Of a stretch of 64,000 bases of DNA, positions 49,853 to 64,000 are shown piece by piece. Location of the stretch: contig NZ_CP044427.1 of assembly GCF_008843165.1 (NCBI RefSeq), positions 2,542,001 through 2,606,000 of the forward strand. Direction: 5' to 3'. The notes beneath the pieces were generated by a model. That model did no database searches. It saw only the letters and a list, made by a program, of their open reading frames with translations, and was not told where the DNA came from. This DNA is from Ornithinimicrobium pratense (GTDB lineage Bacteria; Actinomycetota; Actinomycetes; Actinomycetales; Dermatophilaceae). The position numbers and the translations under genes are program-made. Numbering within the stretch: position 1 is the first letter of the stretch; the number at the start of each line of letters is the position of its first letter.

Positions 49853-50703
49853 CAGGACTGCTCTCCCTCGGTGGTAGCAGGGGCGGCGGCCACCGGAGCG
49901 GCCTCAGAAGCAGCGGGGGCCTGGGCATCGTCGCGACGCGGCGCACGGCCACGACGCTCCCCACGCTCAGCGCGCGGGCCACGATCGCCACGGTCCCCAC
50001 GGCCACCACCGCGGCGGTCGCCACGGTTGCCGGCGGACTGGGCCTCTTCGCGGGCCAGCTCCTTGGCGGTCAGGTCGCCCTTGTAGATCCAGACCTTCAC
50101 GCCGATCCGGCCGAAGGTGGTCTTGGCCTCGTAGAAGCCGTAGTCGATGTTCGCGCGCAGGGTGTGCAGCGGCACGCGACCCTCGCGGTAGAACTCCGAG
50201 CGGGACATCTCGGCGCCGCCGAGACGACCGGAGCACTGGATCCGGATGCCCTTGGCACCGGCGCGCAGCGAGGACTGCATGCCCTTGCGCATCGCGCGCC
50301 GGAAGGTGACGCGGGCGGCGAGCTGCTCGGCGATGCCCTGGGCGACCAGCTGGGCGTCAACCTCGGGGTTCTTGACCTCGAGGATGTTCAGCTGGACCTG
50401 CTTGGCGGTCAACTTCTCCAGCGCGCCGCGCAGGCGGTCGGCCTCCGCGCCGCGGCGGCCGATGACGATGCCCGGCCGGGCGGTGTGGATGTCGACGCGG
50501 ACCCGGTCGCGGGTGCGCTCGATCTCGACCTTAGAGATGCCGGCACGGTCCATGCCCGTGGAGAGGAGCTCGCGGATGGCGACATCCTCCTTGACGTAGT
50601 CACGGTAACGCTGACCCGGCTTGGTCGAGTCGGCGAACCAGCGGCTGCGGTGGTCGGTGGTGATGCCGAGGCGGTAGCCGTTCGGGTTGATCTTCTGCCC
50701 CAT
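49852..50703 (-). CDS. rpsC: 30S ribosomal protein S3
   Basis: 283 residues. The KH domain ([20 protein letters not shown]) and the C-terminal core ([33 protein letters not shown]) are intact. The last 65 residues form an Arg-Gly-Asp-rich tail ([20 protein letters not shown]) with a final Ala-rich part, longer than in E. coli. It overlaps rplV by one base. Confidence 0.97.
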   Translation of the reverse strand: MGQKINPNGYRLGITTDHRSRWFADSTKPGQRYRDYVKEDVAIRELLSTGMDRAGISKVEIERTRDRVRVDIHTARPGIVIGRRGAEADRLRGALEKLTAKQVQLNILEVKNPEVDAQLVAQGIAEQLAARVTFRRAMRKGMQSSLRAGAKGIRIQCSGRLGGAEMSRSEFYREGRVPLHTLRANIDYGFYEAKTTFGRIGVKVWIYKGDLTAKELAREEAQSAGNRGDRRGGGRGDRGDRGPRAERGERRGRAPRRDDAQAPAASEAAPVAAAPATTEGEQS

Positions 50704-51083
50704 CAGCGGGCACCTCCCTTGGCGGTGGTCTTGCGGGGACGCTCGGCGAGCACCACGGTGATGTGGCTCGTGCGCTTGTTGATACGGCTGGCGCGGCCCT
50801 GGGCGCGCGGCCGGAACCGCTTCATGGTCGGGCCCTCGTCGACGAACGCCTCCTGGACGAACAGGGCGGCCTCGTCGAAGGCAGTGCCGTGCTGGTCCGC
50901 GGCAAAGCGGGCGTTGGCCACCGCGCTGTTGAGGACCTTGAGCACCGGCTCGCTGGCGCTCTGCGGGGCGAACCGCATCAACGCCTGCGCCTCCGGGACG
51001 GACTTGCCCCGGATGAGGTCCACGACACGTCGGGACTTCATCGGCGTCACGCGGACGTACCGCGCCACGGCCTTGGCTTCCAT
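50703..51083 (-). CDS. rplV: 50S ribosomal protein L22
   Basis: 126 residues from ATG 51083, chosen because GAAGGAAA lies 4 bases upstream and [20 protein letters not shown] is the usual N-terminus. ATG 51110, which overlaps the rpsS stop by one base, would add [29 protein letters not shown] is the loop lining the exit tunnel. Confidence 0.95.
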   Translation of the reverse strand: MEAKAVARYVRVTPMKSRRVVDLIRGKSVPEAQALMRFAPQSASEPVLKVLNSAVANARFAADQHGTAFDEAALFVQEAFVDEGPTMKRFRPRAQGRASRINKRTSHITVVLAERPRKTTAKGGAR

Positions 51084-51109
51084 GGTGTTTCCTTCGGTCT
51101 GGGTAGTCA

Positions 51110-51391
51110 TCAGCGACGGCGACCCTTCTTGTCGTCCTTCTCGTGACCCTTGAACGTGCGGGTCGGAGCGAACTCACCGAGCTTGTGGCCGACCATCGAC
51201 TCGGTCACGAAGACCGGGACGTGCTTGCGGCCGTCGTGCACGGCCAGGGTGTGGCCGAGCATGTCGGGGGTGATCATCGACCGGCGGGACCAGGTCTTGA
51301 TGACGTTCTTGGTACCGGCCTCGTTCTGCGCGTCCACCTTCTTGGCGAGGTGGTCATCGACGAACGGGCCCTTCTTCAGGCTGCGAGGCAT
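51110..51391 (-). CDS. rpsS: 30S ribosomal protein S19
   Basis: 93 residues, exact length: [60 protein letters not shown]. It forms the head contact with S13. Confidence 0.98.
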   Translation of the reverse strand: MPRSLKKGPFVDDHLAKKVDAQNEAGTKNVIKTWSRRSMITPDMLGHTLAVHDGRKHVPVFVTESMVGHKLGEFAPTRTFKGHEKDDKKGRRR

Positions 51392-51409
51392 TGTTGTCTA
51401 ACTCCCTGC

Positions 51410-52246
51410 TCAGCGCTTCTTGCCGGTCCGGCGACGACGCACGATGAGGTTGTCGCTCGGCTTGTTGGGCTTACGGGTGCGGCCTTCCTTCTGGCCCCAC
51501 GGGCTCACCGGGTGCCGACCACCGGAGGTCCGGCCCTCGCCACCACCGTGCGGGTGGTCGACCGGGTTCATCACCACACCACGCACGGTCGGGCGCTTGC
51601 CCTTCCAGCGCATGCGGCCGGCCTTGCCCCAGTTGATGTTGCTCTGCTCGGCGTTGCCGACCTCGCCGATCGTGGCGCGGCAGCGGACGTCGACGTTGCG
51701 GATCTCACCGGAGGGCATGCGCAGCTGAGCCATCGCGCCCTCCTTGGCGACCAGCTGGACGCGGGCACCAGCGGAGCGGGCGATCTTGGCGCCGCCACCT
51801 GGGCGCAGTTCGATCGCGTGCACGACCGTACCGACCGGGATGTTGCGCAGCGGCAGGTTGTTGCCCACCTTGATGTCGGCGGACGGGCCGTTCTCGACCA
51901 TGTCGCCCTGCTTGAGCCGGTTCGGCGCGATGATGTATCGCTTCTCGCCGTCGGTGTAGTGCAGCAGCGCGATGCGGGCGGTGCGGTTGGGGTCGTACTC
52001 GATGTGCGCGACCTTGGCGTTGACGCCGTCCTTGTCCGCCCGGCGGAAGTCGATGACGCGGTAGGCACGCTTGTGCCCGCCACCGATGTGTCGGGTGGTG
52101 ATACGCCCGGAGGCGTTGCGGCCACCGGACTTGGACAGCGGCTTGACCAGCGACTTCTCCGGGGTGGTGCGGGTCACCTCGACGAAGTCGGCCACGCTGC
52201 TGCCGCGACGCCCAGGCGTCGTCGGCTTGTACTTGCGAATAGCCAT
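51410..52246 (-). CDS. rplB: 50S ribosomal protein L2
   Basis: 278 residues. [17 protein letters not shown] at the start, [20 protein letters not shown] and [20 protein letters not shown], which holds the His needed for peptidyl-transferase assembly, are conserved. Confidence 0.98.
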   Translation of the reverse strand: MAIRKYKPTTPGRRGSSVADFVEVTRTTPEKSLVKPLSKSGGRNASGRITTRHIGGGHKRAYRVIDFRRADKDGVNAKVAHIEYDPNRTARIALLHYTDGEKRYIIAPNRLKQGDMVENGPSADIKVGNNLPLRNIPVGTVVHAIELRPGGGAKIARSAGARVQLVAKEGAMAQLRMPSGEIRNVDVRCRATIGEVGNAEQSNINWGKAGRMRWKGKRPTVRGVVMNPVDHPHGGGEGRTSGGRHPVSPWGQKEGRTRKPNKPSDNLIVRRRRTGKKR

Positions 52247-52275
52247 GTCTAAAAAGTTCCTCTACTCGTCCAGGC

Positions 52276-52584
52276 TTAGAGCGTGCCGAAGATGTCGATG
52301 GTGCCCTCGCGCAGCGTCACGATGGCGCGCTTGGTGTCCTTGCGCTTGCCCGTGCCGAAGCGGGTCCGGCGGGTCTTGCCGGGTCGGTTCAGGGTGTGGA
52401 CTGATTCGACCCGGACCCCGAAGATGCTCTCCACAGCCCGCTTGATCTCGGACTTGTTCGACCGGGGGTCCACCACGAAGGTGTACTTGCCCTGGTCGAG
52501 CAGGGCGTAGGACTTCTCGGAGACGACCGGCGAGAGCAGGATGTCGCGCGGGTCCTTGCTGGTGTTGAAGGCGGGGGTGCTCAC
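52276..52584 (-). CDS. rplW: 50S ribosomal protein L23
   Basis: 102 residues. [40 protein letters not shown] and [20 protein letters not shown] are typical. L23 is the docking site for trigger factor and SRP at the exit tunnel. It overlaps rplD by 4 bases. Confidence 0.97.
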   Translation of the reverse strand: MSTPAFNTSKDPRDILLSPVVSEKSYALLDQGKYTFVVDPRSNKSEIKRAVESIFGVRVESVHTLNRPGKTRRTRFGTGKRKDTKRAIVTLREGTIDIFGTL

Positions 52585-53264
52585 TTGCTCTCCTCCTCGG
52601 CCTGGCTGGCCGCGCGGGTCCTGCTCGCACCGGACAGGTAGGCGTCTAGGGCGGCCTGGGTGAAGACCACGTCGTCGGCGCAGAGCACGTCGTAGGTGTT
52701 CAGCTGATCGGCGAACAGCACGTGCACCTGCTCCAGGTTGCGCACGCTGCGCAGACCGACCTCGTCAGCGCGGTCCAGGACCACGAGGAAGTTGGGTCGG
52801 CCGGACAGGGCGCTGATCGCGGTCCAGGCGGTCCGGGTAGAGGGGGTGTCCCCCTCGACCAGGGCGCTCAGGACGTGGATGCGGCCGTGCCGGGCCCGGT
52901 CGGAGAGGGCACCGCGCAGGGCGGCCGCCTTCATCTTCTTGGGGGTCCGCTGGCTGTAGTCCCGCGGCTGCGGGCCGTGGACGACGCCACCGCCGGCGAA
53001 CTGCGGGGCCCGGATCGAGCCCTGGCGGGCGCGGCCGGTCCCCTTCTGACGGTAGGGCTTGCGGCCACCGCCGCGAACCTCGCCGCGGGTCTTGGTGGAG
53101 TGGGTGCCTTGGCGGGCCGCGGCCAGCTGGGCCACGACCACCTGGTGGATCAGCGGCACATTGGTCTGCACGTCGAAGATCTCGGCGGGCAGCTCCACGG
53201 TGCCGGCGTCACCGCCGGTGGGCGTGTGTACGGAGATGGTGGGAAGTGACATAGGAAGGCTCAC
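52581..53264 (-). CDS. rplD: 50S ribosomal protein L4
   Basis: 227 residues. The loop that lines the tunnel, [20 protein letters not shown] with [15 protein letters not shown], is intact. The GTG at 53264 overlaps the rplC stop by 4 bases and follows AAGGGTGC; ATG 53252 is the alternative. The C-terminus has a short variable acidic tail. Confidence 0.96.
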   Translation of the reverse strand: MSLPMSLPTISVHTPTGGDAGTVELPAEIFDVQTNVPLIHQVVVAQLAAARQGTHSTKTRGEVRGGGRKPYRQKGTGRARQGSIRAPQFAGGGVVHGPQPRDYSQRTPKKMKAAALRGALSDRARHGRIHVLSALVEGDTPSTRTAWTAISALSGRPNFLVVLDRADEVGLRSVRNLEQVHVLFADQLNTYDVLCADDVVFTQAALDAYLSGASRTRAASQAEEESK

Positions 53265-53917
53265 GCACCCTTCGCGGCCGTGCGCACGAGGACGACGCTG
53301 CCTCGGGGGCCGGGGATGGCACCCTTAATCAGCAGCAGGCCCTTCTCGGCGTTCACGGCGTGGACGGTCAGGTTCGGGGTGGTCTGGCGCACGCCGCCCA
53401 TCCGACCCGCCATCCGCATGCCCTTGAACACGCGGCCCGGGGTGGAGGCGCCGCCGATAGAACCGGGCTTGCGGTGGTTGCGGTGGGAACCGTGCGAGGC
53501 CGAGACACCGGAGAAGTTGTGCCGCTTCATCACACCGGCGAAGCCCTTGCCCTTGGTGGTGCCGGTGACATCGACCGTCTGACCGTCTTCGAAGACGTCA
53601 GCGGTGATCTCCTGGCCCAGCTCGTAGGTGTCGGCGTCGGCGGTGCGCAGCTCAACAACGTGACGGCGGGGGGTGACCCCGGCCTTGGCGAAGTGGCCCT
53701 TCAGCGGCTGGGTGACCTTGCGGGGGTCGATCGCGCCAAAGGCGATCTGCACCGCGTTGTACCCGTCGGTCTCGGCGTTGCGCAACTGGGTCACGACGGC
53801 CGGGCCGGCCTTGATCACGGTGACGGGGACGAGGCGGTTTTCCGCGTCCCACACCTGGGTCATGCCGAGCTTTTCGCCGAGGATGCCCTTGACGCTGCGC
53901 TCTGTCGTAGCAGTCAT
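53261..53917 (-). CDS. rplC: 50S ribosomal protein L3
   Basis: 218 residues. [54 protein letters not shown] and [16 protein letters not shown] are L3 signatures, including the loop near the peptidyl-transferase centre with the Gln normally methylated in some bacteria absent here. Confidence 0.96.
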   Translation of the reverse strand: MTATTERSVKGILGEKLGMTQVWDAENRLVPVTVIKAGPAVVTQLRNAETDGYNAVQIAFGAIDPRKVTQPLKGHFAKAGVTPRRHVVELRTADADTYELGQEITADVFEDGQTVDVTGTTKGKGFAGVMKRHNFSGVSASHGSHRNHRKPGSIGGASTPGRVFKGMRMAGRMGGVRQTTPNLTVHAVNAEKGLLLIKGAIPGPRGSVVLVRTAAKGA

Positions 53918-53930
53918 TGGTCTGTGGTCC

Positions 53931-54239
53931 TTACAGCTTGATCTCGATGTTGACGTCGGCCGGCAGGTCGAGACGCATCAACGAGTCGACCGCCTTGGGG
54001 GTGGGGTCGACGATGTCGATCAGGCGCTTGTGCGTGCGCATCTCGAAGTGCTCGCGGCTGTCCTTGTACTTGTGAGGCGACCGGATGACGACGAAGACGT
54101 TCTTCTCCGTCGGGAGGGGCACCGGGCCGACCACCGTAGCGCCGGCACGGGTCACCGTGTCGACAATTTTGCGCGCCGAGCTGTCGATGACCTCGTGGTC
54201 ATACGACTTCAGCCGGATGCGGATCTTTTGTCCCGCCAT
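53931..54239 (-). CDS. rpsJ: 30S ribosomal protein S10
   Basis: 102 residues. [40 protein letters not shown] and [20 protein letters not shown] are complete. First gene of the S10 operon. S10 also takes part in antitermination as NusE. Promoter at 54530-54559, giving a leader of about 290 bases. Confidence 0.98.
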   Translation of the reverse strand: MAGQKIRIRLKSYDHEVIDSSARKIVDTVTRAGATVVGPVPLPTEKNVFVVIRSPHKYKDSREHFEMRTHKRLIDIVDPTPKAVDSLMRLDLPADVNIEIKL

Positions 54240-54570
54240 CGCTTGTCTGACTCTCTCTCGTCGTCCTGCTGGAACATTCGTGGTTACCGTCCCTGCCTGG
54301 CCCGGATTCCTCCGACCCCCGCGGTCGGGCGTGTCGCGCCCTCCGCGGACGCGGCTGATGAAAAAGTTCTCTTCATCGGCGGTGTCCGTGCCCGGCTGGT
54401 GCCGGGGCTTGCGCTGCCGTCGCCCGCACCGTCCGGCCTGATGATCGAGATCTACCAGGACTTGCCGGGGCGTGCCAGACGGCCGGCGGCGCGCACTCGG
54501 ATGCGCACCACGCGTCAAGCAACCTGTCTAGTGTGCCACGGATGCGACCATGCGCCCAAATCGGGGTGGG
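54240..54570 (-). promoter_or_regulatory. S10 operon leader
   Basis: 331 bases between the SMI1-like gene and rpsJ. It holds the promoter at 54530-54559 and a long leader. CCCCCGCGGTCGGG (54316-54329 area) and CCGGCACC-like repeats could fold; no E. coli-type L4 leader is recognisable. Confidence 0.45.
54530..54559 (-). promoter_or_regulatory. rpsJ promoter, TTGGGC-N18-CACACT
   Basis: On the minus strand GATTTGGGCGCAT, almost the same as GATTTGGCCGCAT at the rpsL promoter, then an 18-base spacer and a weak -10 CACACT. Confidence 0.45.
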
Positions 54571-55245
54571 TCAGCTAGTGGCCAGGCGGGTCAGCACCGC
54601 CGGATCGACGGGACGAGCATACGGGTCGGGCTCGTCGTCGGGCAGGTCCGGGGAGGCCCAGGCGAGCAGCGCGTGCAGATGCTCGTCGTCGAGCTCACTC
54701 TCCCCCTCCCGCAGCGCCGCAGGCACGCCTAGGTCGTCCAGACAGGCGCTGACCCCCGCGGTCTCCCCCAAGGTCAGCGGGAGGTAGTAGGCAGCCCATG
54801 CGGCGAGGAAGCCGGCCAGCGAGGTGCCGAGGACGGCCAGGGCCGGGCGCTCGTCCAGCGACACCACTGCCTGCACCACGACACTGCGGCGGGCACCCGC
54901 GGGAACCCAGACCCCGAACGCCCCGTCCCCCCCGTCGCTGCCCAGCAGGACCAGCTCCGCGGGGATCACCCAGTCCCAGGAGCGATGGATCGCCGCGGCC
55001 TCGACCACCCCAAGCTCCACGTCGGTGCCTAGGAGGGGATAGAGGTGCAGGTTGCCCCTGGCCAGTTCCAGGCCGTCGGTGGCCCGGTACAGCTCGAGGA
55101 CGTCCTGCGGCAGCGCCCCACCCACCGCGCTCGCAGCCGCAGCGAGGGTCTGCGCAGAGGCACCAGGAGCGGTGCGCACGTCCTTGCCAACGCGGGAGAG
55201 CGCGGTGAGCACCTGCGGGACGGTGTGGCTGGGCGAGTCGGTCAC
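54571..55245 (-). CDS. SMI1/KNR4-like protein
   Basis: 224 residues. VGGALPQDVLELYRATDGLE then LLGTDVELGVVEAA fits the SMI1/KNR4 (SUKH) fold, in which an acidic-aromatic start LP-x-LY and a following DG are typical. The C-terminal acidic stretch ESELDDEHLHALLAWASPDL is conserved-looking. SUKH proteins often act as immunity proteins against toxins, but no toxin is adjacent. It lies between tuf and rpsJ, with its own leaderless promoter at 55252-55257. Confidence 0.65.
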   Translation of the reverse strand: MTDSPSHTVPQVLTALSRVGKDVRTAPGASAQTLAAAASAVGGALPQDVLELYRATDGLELARGNLHLYPLLGTDVELGVVEAAAIHRSWDWVIPAELVLLGSDGGDGAFGVWVPAGARRSVVVQAVVSLDERPALAVLGTSLAGFLAAWAAYYLPLTLGETAGVSACLDDLGVPAALREGESELDDEHLHALLAWASPDLPDDEPDPYARPVDPAVLTRLATS

Positions 55246-55251
55246 GGCTCG

Positions 55252-55257
55252 ACCCTA
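55252..55257 (-). promoter_or_regulatory. -10 box TAGGGT, leaderless type
   Basis: TAGGGT on the minus strand, 6 bases before GTG 55245. Confidence 0.5.
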
Positions 55258-55337
55258 GAACAGGACGCGGACGGAGGTGCAGGACACGCGGAGCGGGTCA
55301 CGAGATGTTCACGGGCGGCATACTCGCCGGACACGCA

Positions 55338-55375
55338 CAAGACCCCCGCCAACCTGTGCGGTGGCGGGGGTCTTG
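55338..55375 (-). terminator. tuf terminator
   Basis: 14-base arms (CAAGACCCCCGCCA and complement) with a 10-base loop, about 50 bases after the tuf stop. Confidence 0.75.
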
Positions 55376-55427
55376 AGAACCGTGAGGCAAGTCCGGGGCC
55401 TTCCTCGCGGGAAGGTCCCGGGTCAGA

Positions 55428-56621
55428 TCACTTCAGGATCTTGGTGACCCGGCCGGCGCCGACGGTGCGGCCACCCTCACGGATGTTGAACATGAGGCCG
55501 TCCTCCATGGCGATCGGCTGGATCAGCTCCACGCGCATGTCGGTGTTGTCGCCCGGCATGACCATCTCGGTGCCCTCGGGGAGGTGCACGACGCCGGTCA
55601 CGTCCGTGGTCCGGAAGTAGAACTGCGGGCGGTAGTTGTCGTAGAACGGGGTGTGCCGGCCACCCTCGTCCTTGGACAGGATGTAGGCCTGGGCCTCGAA
55701 CTCGGTGTGCGGGGTGATGGTGCCCGGCTTGACGATGACCTGACCGCGCTCCACGTCCTCGCGCTTGGTGCCACGCAGGAGCAGACCGACGTTCTCGCCC
55801 GCACGGCCCTCGTCGAGGAGCTTGCGGAACATCTCGATGCCGGTGACGGTGGTCTTGGCCGAGGTCTCGCGGATGCCGACGATCTCGATCTCCTCGTTGA
55901 CCTTCAGAACACCGCGCTCGATACGACCGGTGACGACGGTGCCACGACCGGTGATCGTGAAGACGTCCTCGACGGGCATCATGAACGGCTTGTCCAGGTC
56001 GCGCTCGGGCTCAGGGATGTACTCGTCCACGGTGTCCATGAGCTCGGCGACGGAGTCGACCCACTTCTGGTCGCCCTCGAGGGCCCTCAGGGCGGAGACG
56101 CGCACGACCGGCAGGTCGTCACCGGGGAACTCGTAGGAGGACAGCAGCTCGCGGACCTCCATCTCGACGAGCTCCATGATCTCCTCGTCGTCGACCATGT
56201 CCGACTTGTTCAGGGCCACGACGATGTAGGGGACGCCGACCTGGCGGGCCAGGAGGACGTGCTCCTTGGTCTGCGGCATCGGGCCGTCGGTGGCGGCGAC
56301 CACGAGGATCGCACCGTCCATCTGCGCCGCGCCGGTGATCATGTTCTTGACATAGTCGGCGTGACCGGGGCAGTCGACGTGCGCGTAGTGGCGCTTCTCG
56401 GTCTGGTACTCGATGTGCGCGATGGAGATGGTGATACCGCGCTGACGCTCCTCAGGAGCCTTGTCGATCGAGTCGAACGGCGACGCCTCGTTCAGGTCCG
56501 GGTACTTGTCGTGCAGCACCTTGGAGATGGCTGCCGTCAGCGTGGTCTTGCCGTGGTCGATGTGACCGATGGTTCCGATGTTGACGTGCGGCTTGCTCCG
56601 CTCGAACTTGGCCTTAGCCAC
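55428..56621 (-). CDS. tuf: Elongation factor Tu
   Basis: 397 residues. G1 [10 protein letters not shown]2 QRGITI, G3 [13 protein letters not shown]4 NKSD and the C-terminal barrel domains ([32 protein letters not shown]) are all intact. It brings aminoacyl-tRNA to the ribosome. It follows fusA with a small hairpin at 56716-56735 between, and ends the str operon at a strong terminator. Confidence 0.98.
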   Translation of the reverse strand: MAKAKFERSKPHVNIGTIGHIDHGKTTLTAAISKVLHDKYPDLNEASPFDSIDKAPEERQRGITISIAHIEYQTEKRHYAHVDCPGHADYVKNMITGAAQMDGAILVVAATDGPMPQTKEHVLLARQVGVPYIVVALNKSDMVDDEEIMELVEMEVRELLSSYEFPGDDLPVVRVSALRALEGDQKWVDSVAELMDTVDEYIPEPERDLDKPFMMPVEDVFTITGRGTVVTGRIERGVLKVNEEIEIVGIRETSAKTTVTGIEMFRKLLDEGRAGENVGLLLRGTKREDVERGQVIVKPGTITPHTEFEAQAYILSKDEGGRHTPFYDNYRPQFYFRTTDVTGVVHLPEGTEMVMPGDNTDMRVELIQPIAMEDGLMFNIREGGRTVGAGRVTKILK

Positions 56622-56715
56622 TGGGTCCTCCTGTTGGACTTCGTTGTGCGATCGTCAACGGCTGGGTACCGCGACGACGTTCATGGGTTGGATGGTTACT
56701 TGTGTCTCAGGTCCA

Positions 56716-56735
56716 TCACTCCGCAGGCGGAGTGA
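56716..56735 (-). terminator. Small hairpin between fusA and tuf
   Basis: TCACTCCGC and GCGGAGTGA with a 2-base loop, directly after the fusA stop. It may tune relative tuf and fusA levels or act in RNA processing. Confidence 0.35.
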
Positions 56736-56741
56736 GTCAGC

Positions 56742-58844
<2,103 letters not shown>

Positions 58845-58930
58845 AGTCTCTTCTCTCTGCTGCTCTGTGCGTGGTCAGTGGTGGGTCTGGTGCTGGGTGG
58901 CGGGCCTACCGAGGTATGCGGGGCAGGCGA

Positions 58931-58976
58931 CGGGAGGTGAGGGGCGTGCTCTCCGCACACCATCCCTCACCTCCCG
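58931..58976 (-). terminator. Hairpin between rpsG and fusA
   Basis: Perfect 13-base arms CGGGAGGTGAGGG/CCCTCACCTCCCG with a 20-base loop, 4 bases after the rpsG stop. Likely an attenuator or processing site within the str operon. Confidence 0.5.
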
Positions 58977-58980
58977 GTCA

Positions 58981-59451
58981 TCACCAGCGGTAGTGCGCGA
59001 ACGCCTTGTTGGCGTCAGCCATCTTGTGGGTGTCCTCGCGACGCTTCACCGCGGCGCCCAGGCCGTTGCTCGCGTCGAGGATCTCGTTCATCAGCCGCTC
59101 GGTCATCGTCTTCTCGCGGCGCTGCCGGGCGTAGCCGGTCAGCCAGCGCAGGGCGAGGGTGGTCGACCGGCCCGGCTTGACCTCGATCGGGACCTGGTAG
59201 GTCGCACCGCCGACGCGGCGGGACTTGACCTCCAGGCTGGGCTTGACGTTGTCCAGCGCGCGCTTGAGCGTCTGCACCGGGTCGGTGCCGCTCTTGGCGC
59301 GGCAGCCCTCGAGGGCACCGTAGACGATGCGCTCGGCGGTCGACTTCTTGCCGTCGGTGAGGATCTTGTTGACCAGCTGGGTGACCAGCTGGCTGCCGTA
59401 GACCGGGTCCTGGATCAGGGGGCGCTTGGGAGCGGGGCCCTTACGAGGCAT
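58981..59451 (-). CDS. rpsG: 30S ribosomal protein S7
   Basis: 156 residues, usual length. [59 protein letters not shown] and the C-terminal AFAHYRW are S7 hallmarks. It nucleates 30S head assembly. It overlaps rpsL by one base. Confidence 0.98.
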   Translation of the reverse strand: MPRKGPAPKRPLIQDPVYGSQLVTQLVNKILTDGKKSTAERIVYGALEGCRAKSGTDPVQTLKRALDNVKPSLEVKSRRVGGATYQVPIEVKPGRSTTLALRWLTGYARQRREKTMTERLMNEILDASNGLGAAVKRREDTHKMADANKAFAHYRW

Positions 59452-59825
59452 TACTTCTTCTCCTTCTTGGCGCCGTACCGGGAGCGGGCCTGGTTGCGGC
59501 CCTTGACGCCCTGGGTGTCCAGGGAGCCGCGGATGATCTTGTAGCGCACGCCGGGCAGGTCCTTCACGCGGCCGCCGCGGACGAGCACGATCGAGTGCTC
59601 CTGCAGGTTGTGGCCGACGCCCGGGATGTAGGCCGTCACCTCGACGCCACTGGTCAGGCGCACACGGGCGACCTTGCGCAGGGCGGAGTTCGGCTTCTTG
59701 GGGGTGGTCGTGTAGACGCGGGTGCAGACGCCACGGCGCTGCGGGTTGCCCTTGAGGGCGGGCGAGTCGCTCTTCTTGACCTTGTCGGCCCGGCCCTTGC
59801 GGACAAGCTGGTTGATCGTAGGCAC
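59451..59825 (-). CDS. rpsL: 30S ribosomal protein S12
   Basis: 124 residues. The decoding loops [19 protein letters not shown] and [17 protein letters not shown] carry Lys at the positions that change in streptomycin-resistant mutants, so the allele looks wild type. GTG start at 59825. First gene of the str operon here; promoter at 60103-60132. Confidence 0.98.
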   Translation of the reverse strand: MPTINQLVRKGRADKVKKSDSPALKGNPQRRGVCTRVYTTTPKKPNSALRKVARVRLTSGVEVTAYIPGVGHNLQEHSIVLVRGGRVKDLPGVRYKIIRGSLDTQGVKGRNQARSRYGAKKEKK

Positions 59826-60102
59826 TGAATCTCTCTCAGTCGTCGTCGTTGTCTGTGCTCTTGCCGCGGTGTGGACCGCAGGTCGCACTCCTTGGGTTGT
59901 GCCTGCCTTTCACACCCGAGGTCGGGCGTGTGGGACACGCTGCTCTCCCCTGCACTTTCCGGACCGGCCCGCCCGCGAGGCATGATGTGCGTTCACGAGG
60001 GTGGGCCGGGCGGACTGCCCGGCGAGAGGGTGTACGGGCGACGTGCTGCTGTGCCGTCCCGCGTGCGCGCAGGGCTGCAGGACAGCCCATGCACAGTTCT
60101 CC

Positions 60103-60132
60103 AGACTACCGGGAACCCGGGTATGCGGCCAA
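60103..60132 (-). promoter_or_regulatory. rpsL promoter, TTGGCC-N18-TAGTCT
   Basis: Minus strand -35 TTGGCC within GATTTGGCC, 18-base spacer, -10 TAGTCT. Confidence 0.65.
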
Positions 60133-60147
60133 ATCAGGCCGCTCGAC

Positions 60148-60197
60148 GCCGCAGGGGCGGGTATGCCGTGCTGCACGGCATACCCGCCCCTGGCGGC
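60148..60197 (-). terminator. rpoC terminator
   Basis: A 19-base perfect stem (AGGGGCGGGTATGCCGTGC and complement) with a single-base formal loop, extended by GCCGC/GCGGC across a one-base bulge. No T tract; located 29 bases after the rpoC stop. Confidence 0.65.
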
Positions 60198-60225
60198 GAT
60201 CAGGTGGCCCGATGGGCCGGCCGGA

Positions 60226-64000
<3,775 letters not shown>

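Larger units (their letters stand above)
59826..60225 (-). promoter_or_regulatory. rpoC-rpsL intergenic region
   Basis: 400 bases. It holds the rpoC terminator hairpin (60148-60197), the rpsL promoter (60103-60132) and a 280-base leader ending in AAGGAGTGCGACC-type sequence. No gene is seen. Confidence 0.6.

Noticed and set aside
59451..59825. Streptomycin-resistance change in S12
   Set aside because: Both critical positions carry Lys (in TPKKPNS and RVKDLPG), as in sensitive strains.

Overview
This 64 kb window is GC-rich (near 70 percent by eye) chromosomal DNA of an actinobacterium. The r-protein gene set and order, GTG starts, leaderless-type promoters and family content (DUF4245, AbiEi/DUF559, MauE fusions, RmuC) suggest Micrococcales, probably near Intrasporangiaceae/Ornithinimicrobiaceae; that placement is inference, not a database match. 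No tRNA gene, CRISPR array, transposase or integrase was recognised.

Layout. 1-2204: end of an MFS transporter, a RibD-C reductase, a flavin-reductase-like protein and a small conserved protein. 2254-8122: a putative 5.8 kb genomic island inserted at the 3' end of ychF. It is bounded by two direct copies of the last ychF codons and carries an ABC-2 exporter, a divergent two-component system, relics of a HigB/HigA toxin-antitoxin pair and of a PfpI-like gene, and a VOC protein. 8086-28827: housekeeping genes (ychF, rmuC, a polar amino-acid ABC importer, ispH, a hydrolase, xseA and xseB, glpX, a PfkB kinase, carbonic anhydrase, a MauE-thioredoxin fusion, glmM, rplM-rpsI, an HTH regulator). An AbiEi/DUF559 gene flanked by matching hairpins separates xseA from xseB. 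A fused double-domain 6-phosphofructokinase of eukaryotic style closes this part. 28889-34552: one rRNA operon on the minus strand (16S-23S-5S) with two promoters, a 23S processing stem and a terminator.

34675-64000, all minus strand: the ribosomal supercluster. Read in transcription order it is rpoC (5' end outside the window), rpsL-rpsG-fusA-tuf, a SMI1/KNR4-like gene, the S10 set (rpsJ to rpsQ), the spc set (rplN to rplO, secY, adk, map), and the alpha set (infA, rpmJ, rpsM, rpsK, rpsD, rpoA, rplQ) followed by truA and a dehydrogenase. Many genes overlap by 1-4 bases, so translational coupling is likely. rpsK has one and rplO two apparent one-base losses in C runs; because both proteins are needed for growth these look like sequence errors.

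Regulation. Nine genes have a TANNNT-type -10 box 6-7 bases before the start codon, the leaderless arrangement (a tenth has CAAGAT). The rrn, rpsL, rpsJ and infA promoters share a GATTTG/GATTGG -35 block with an 18-base spacer. Rho-independent-type hairpins follow rmuC, rpsI, the rRNA operon, rplQ, rplO, tuf and rpoC.
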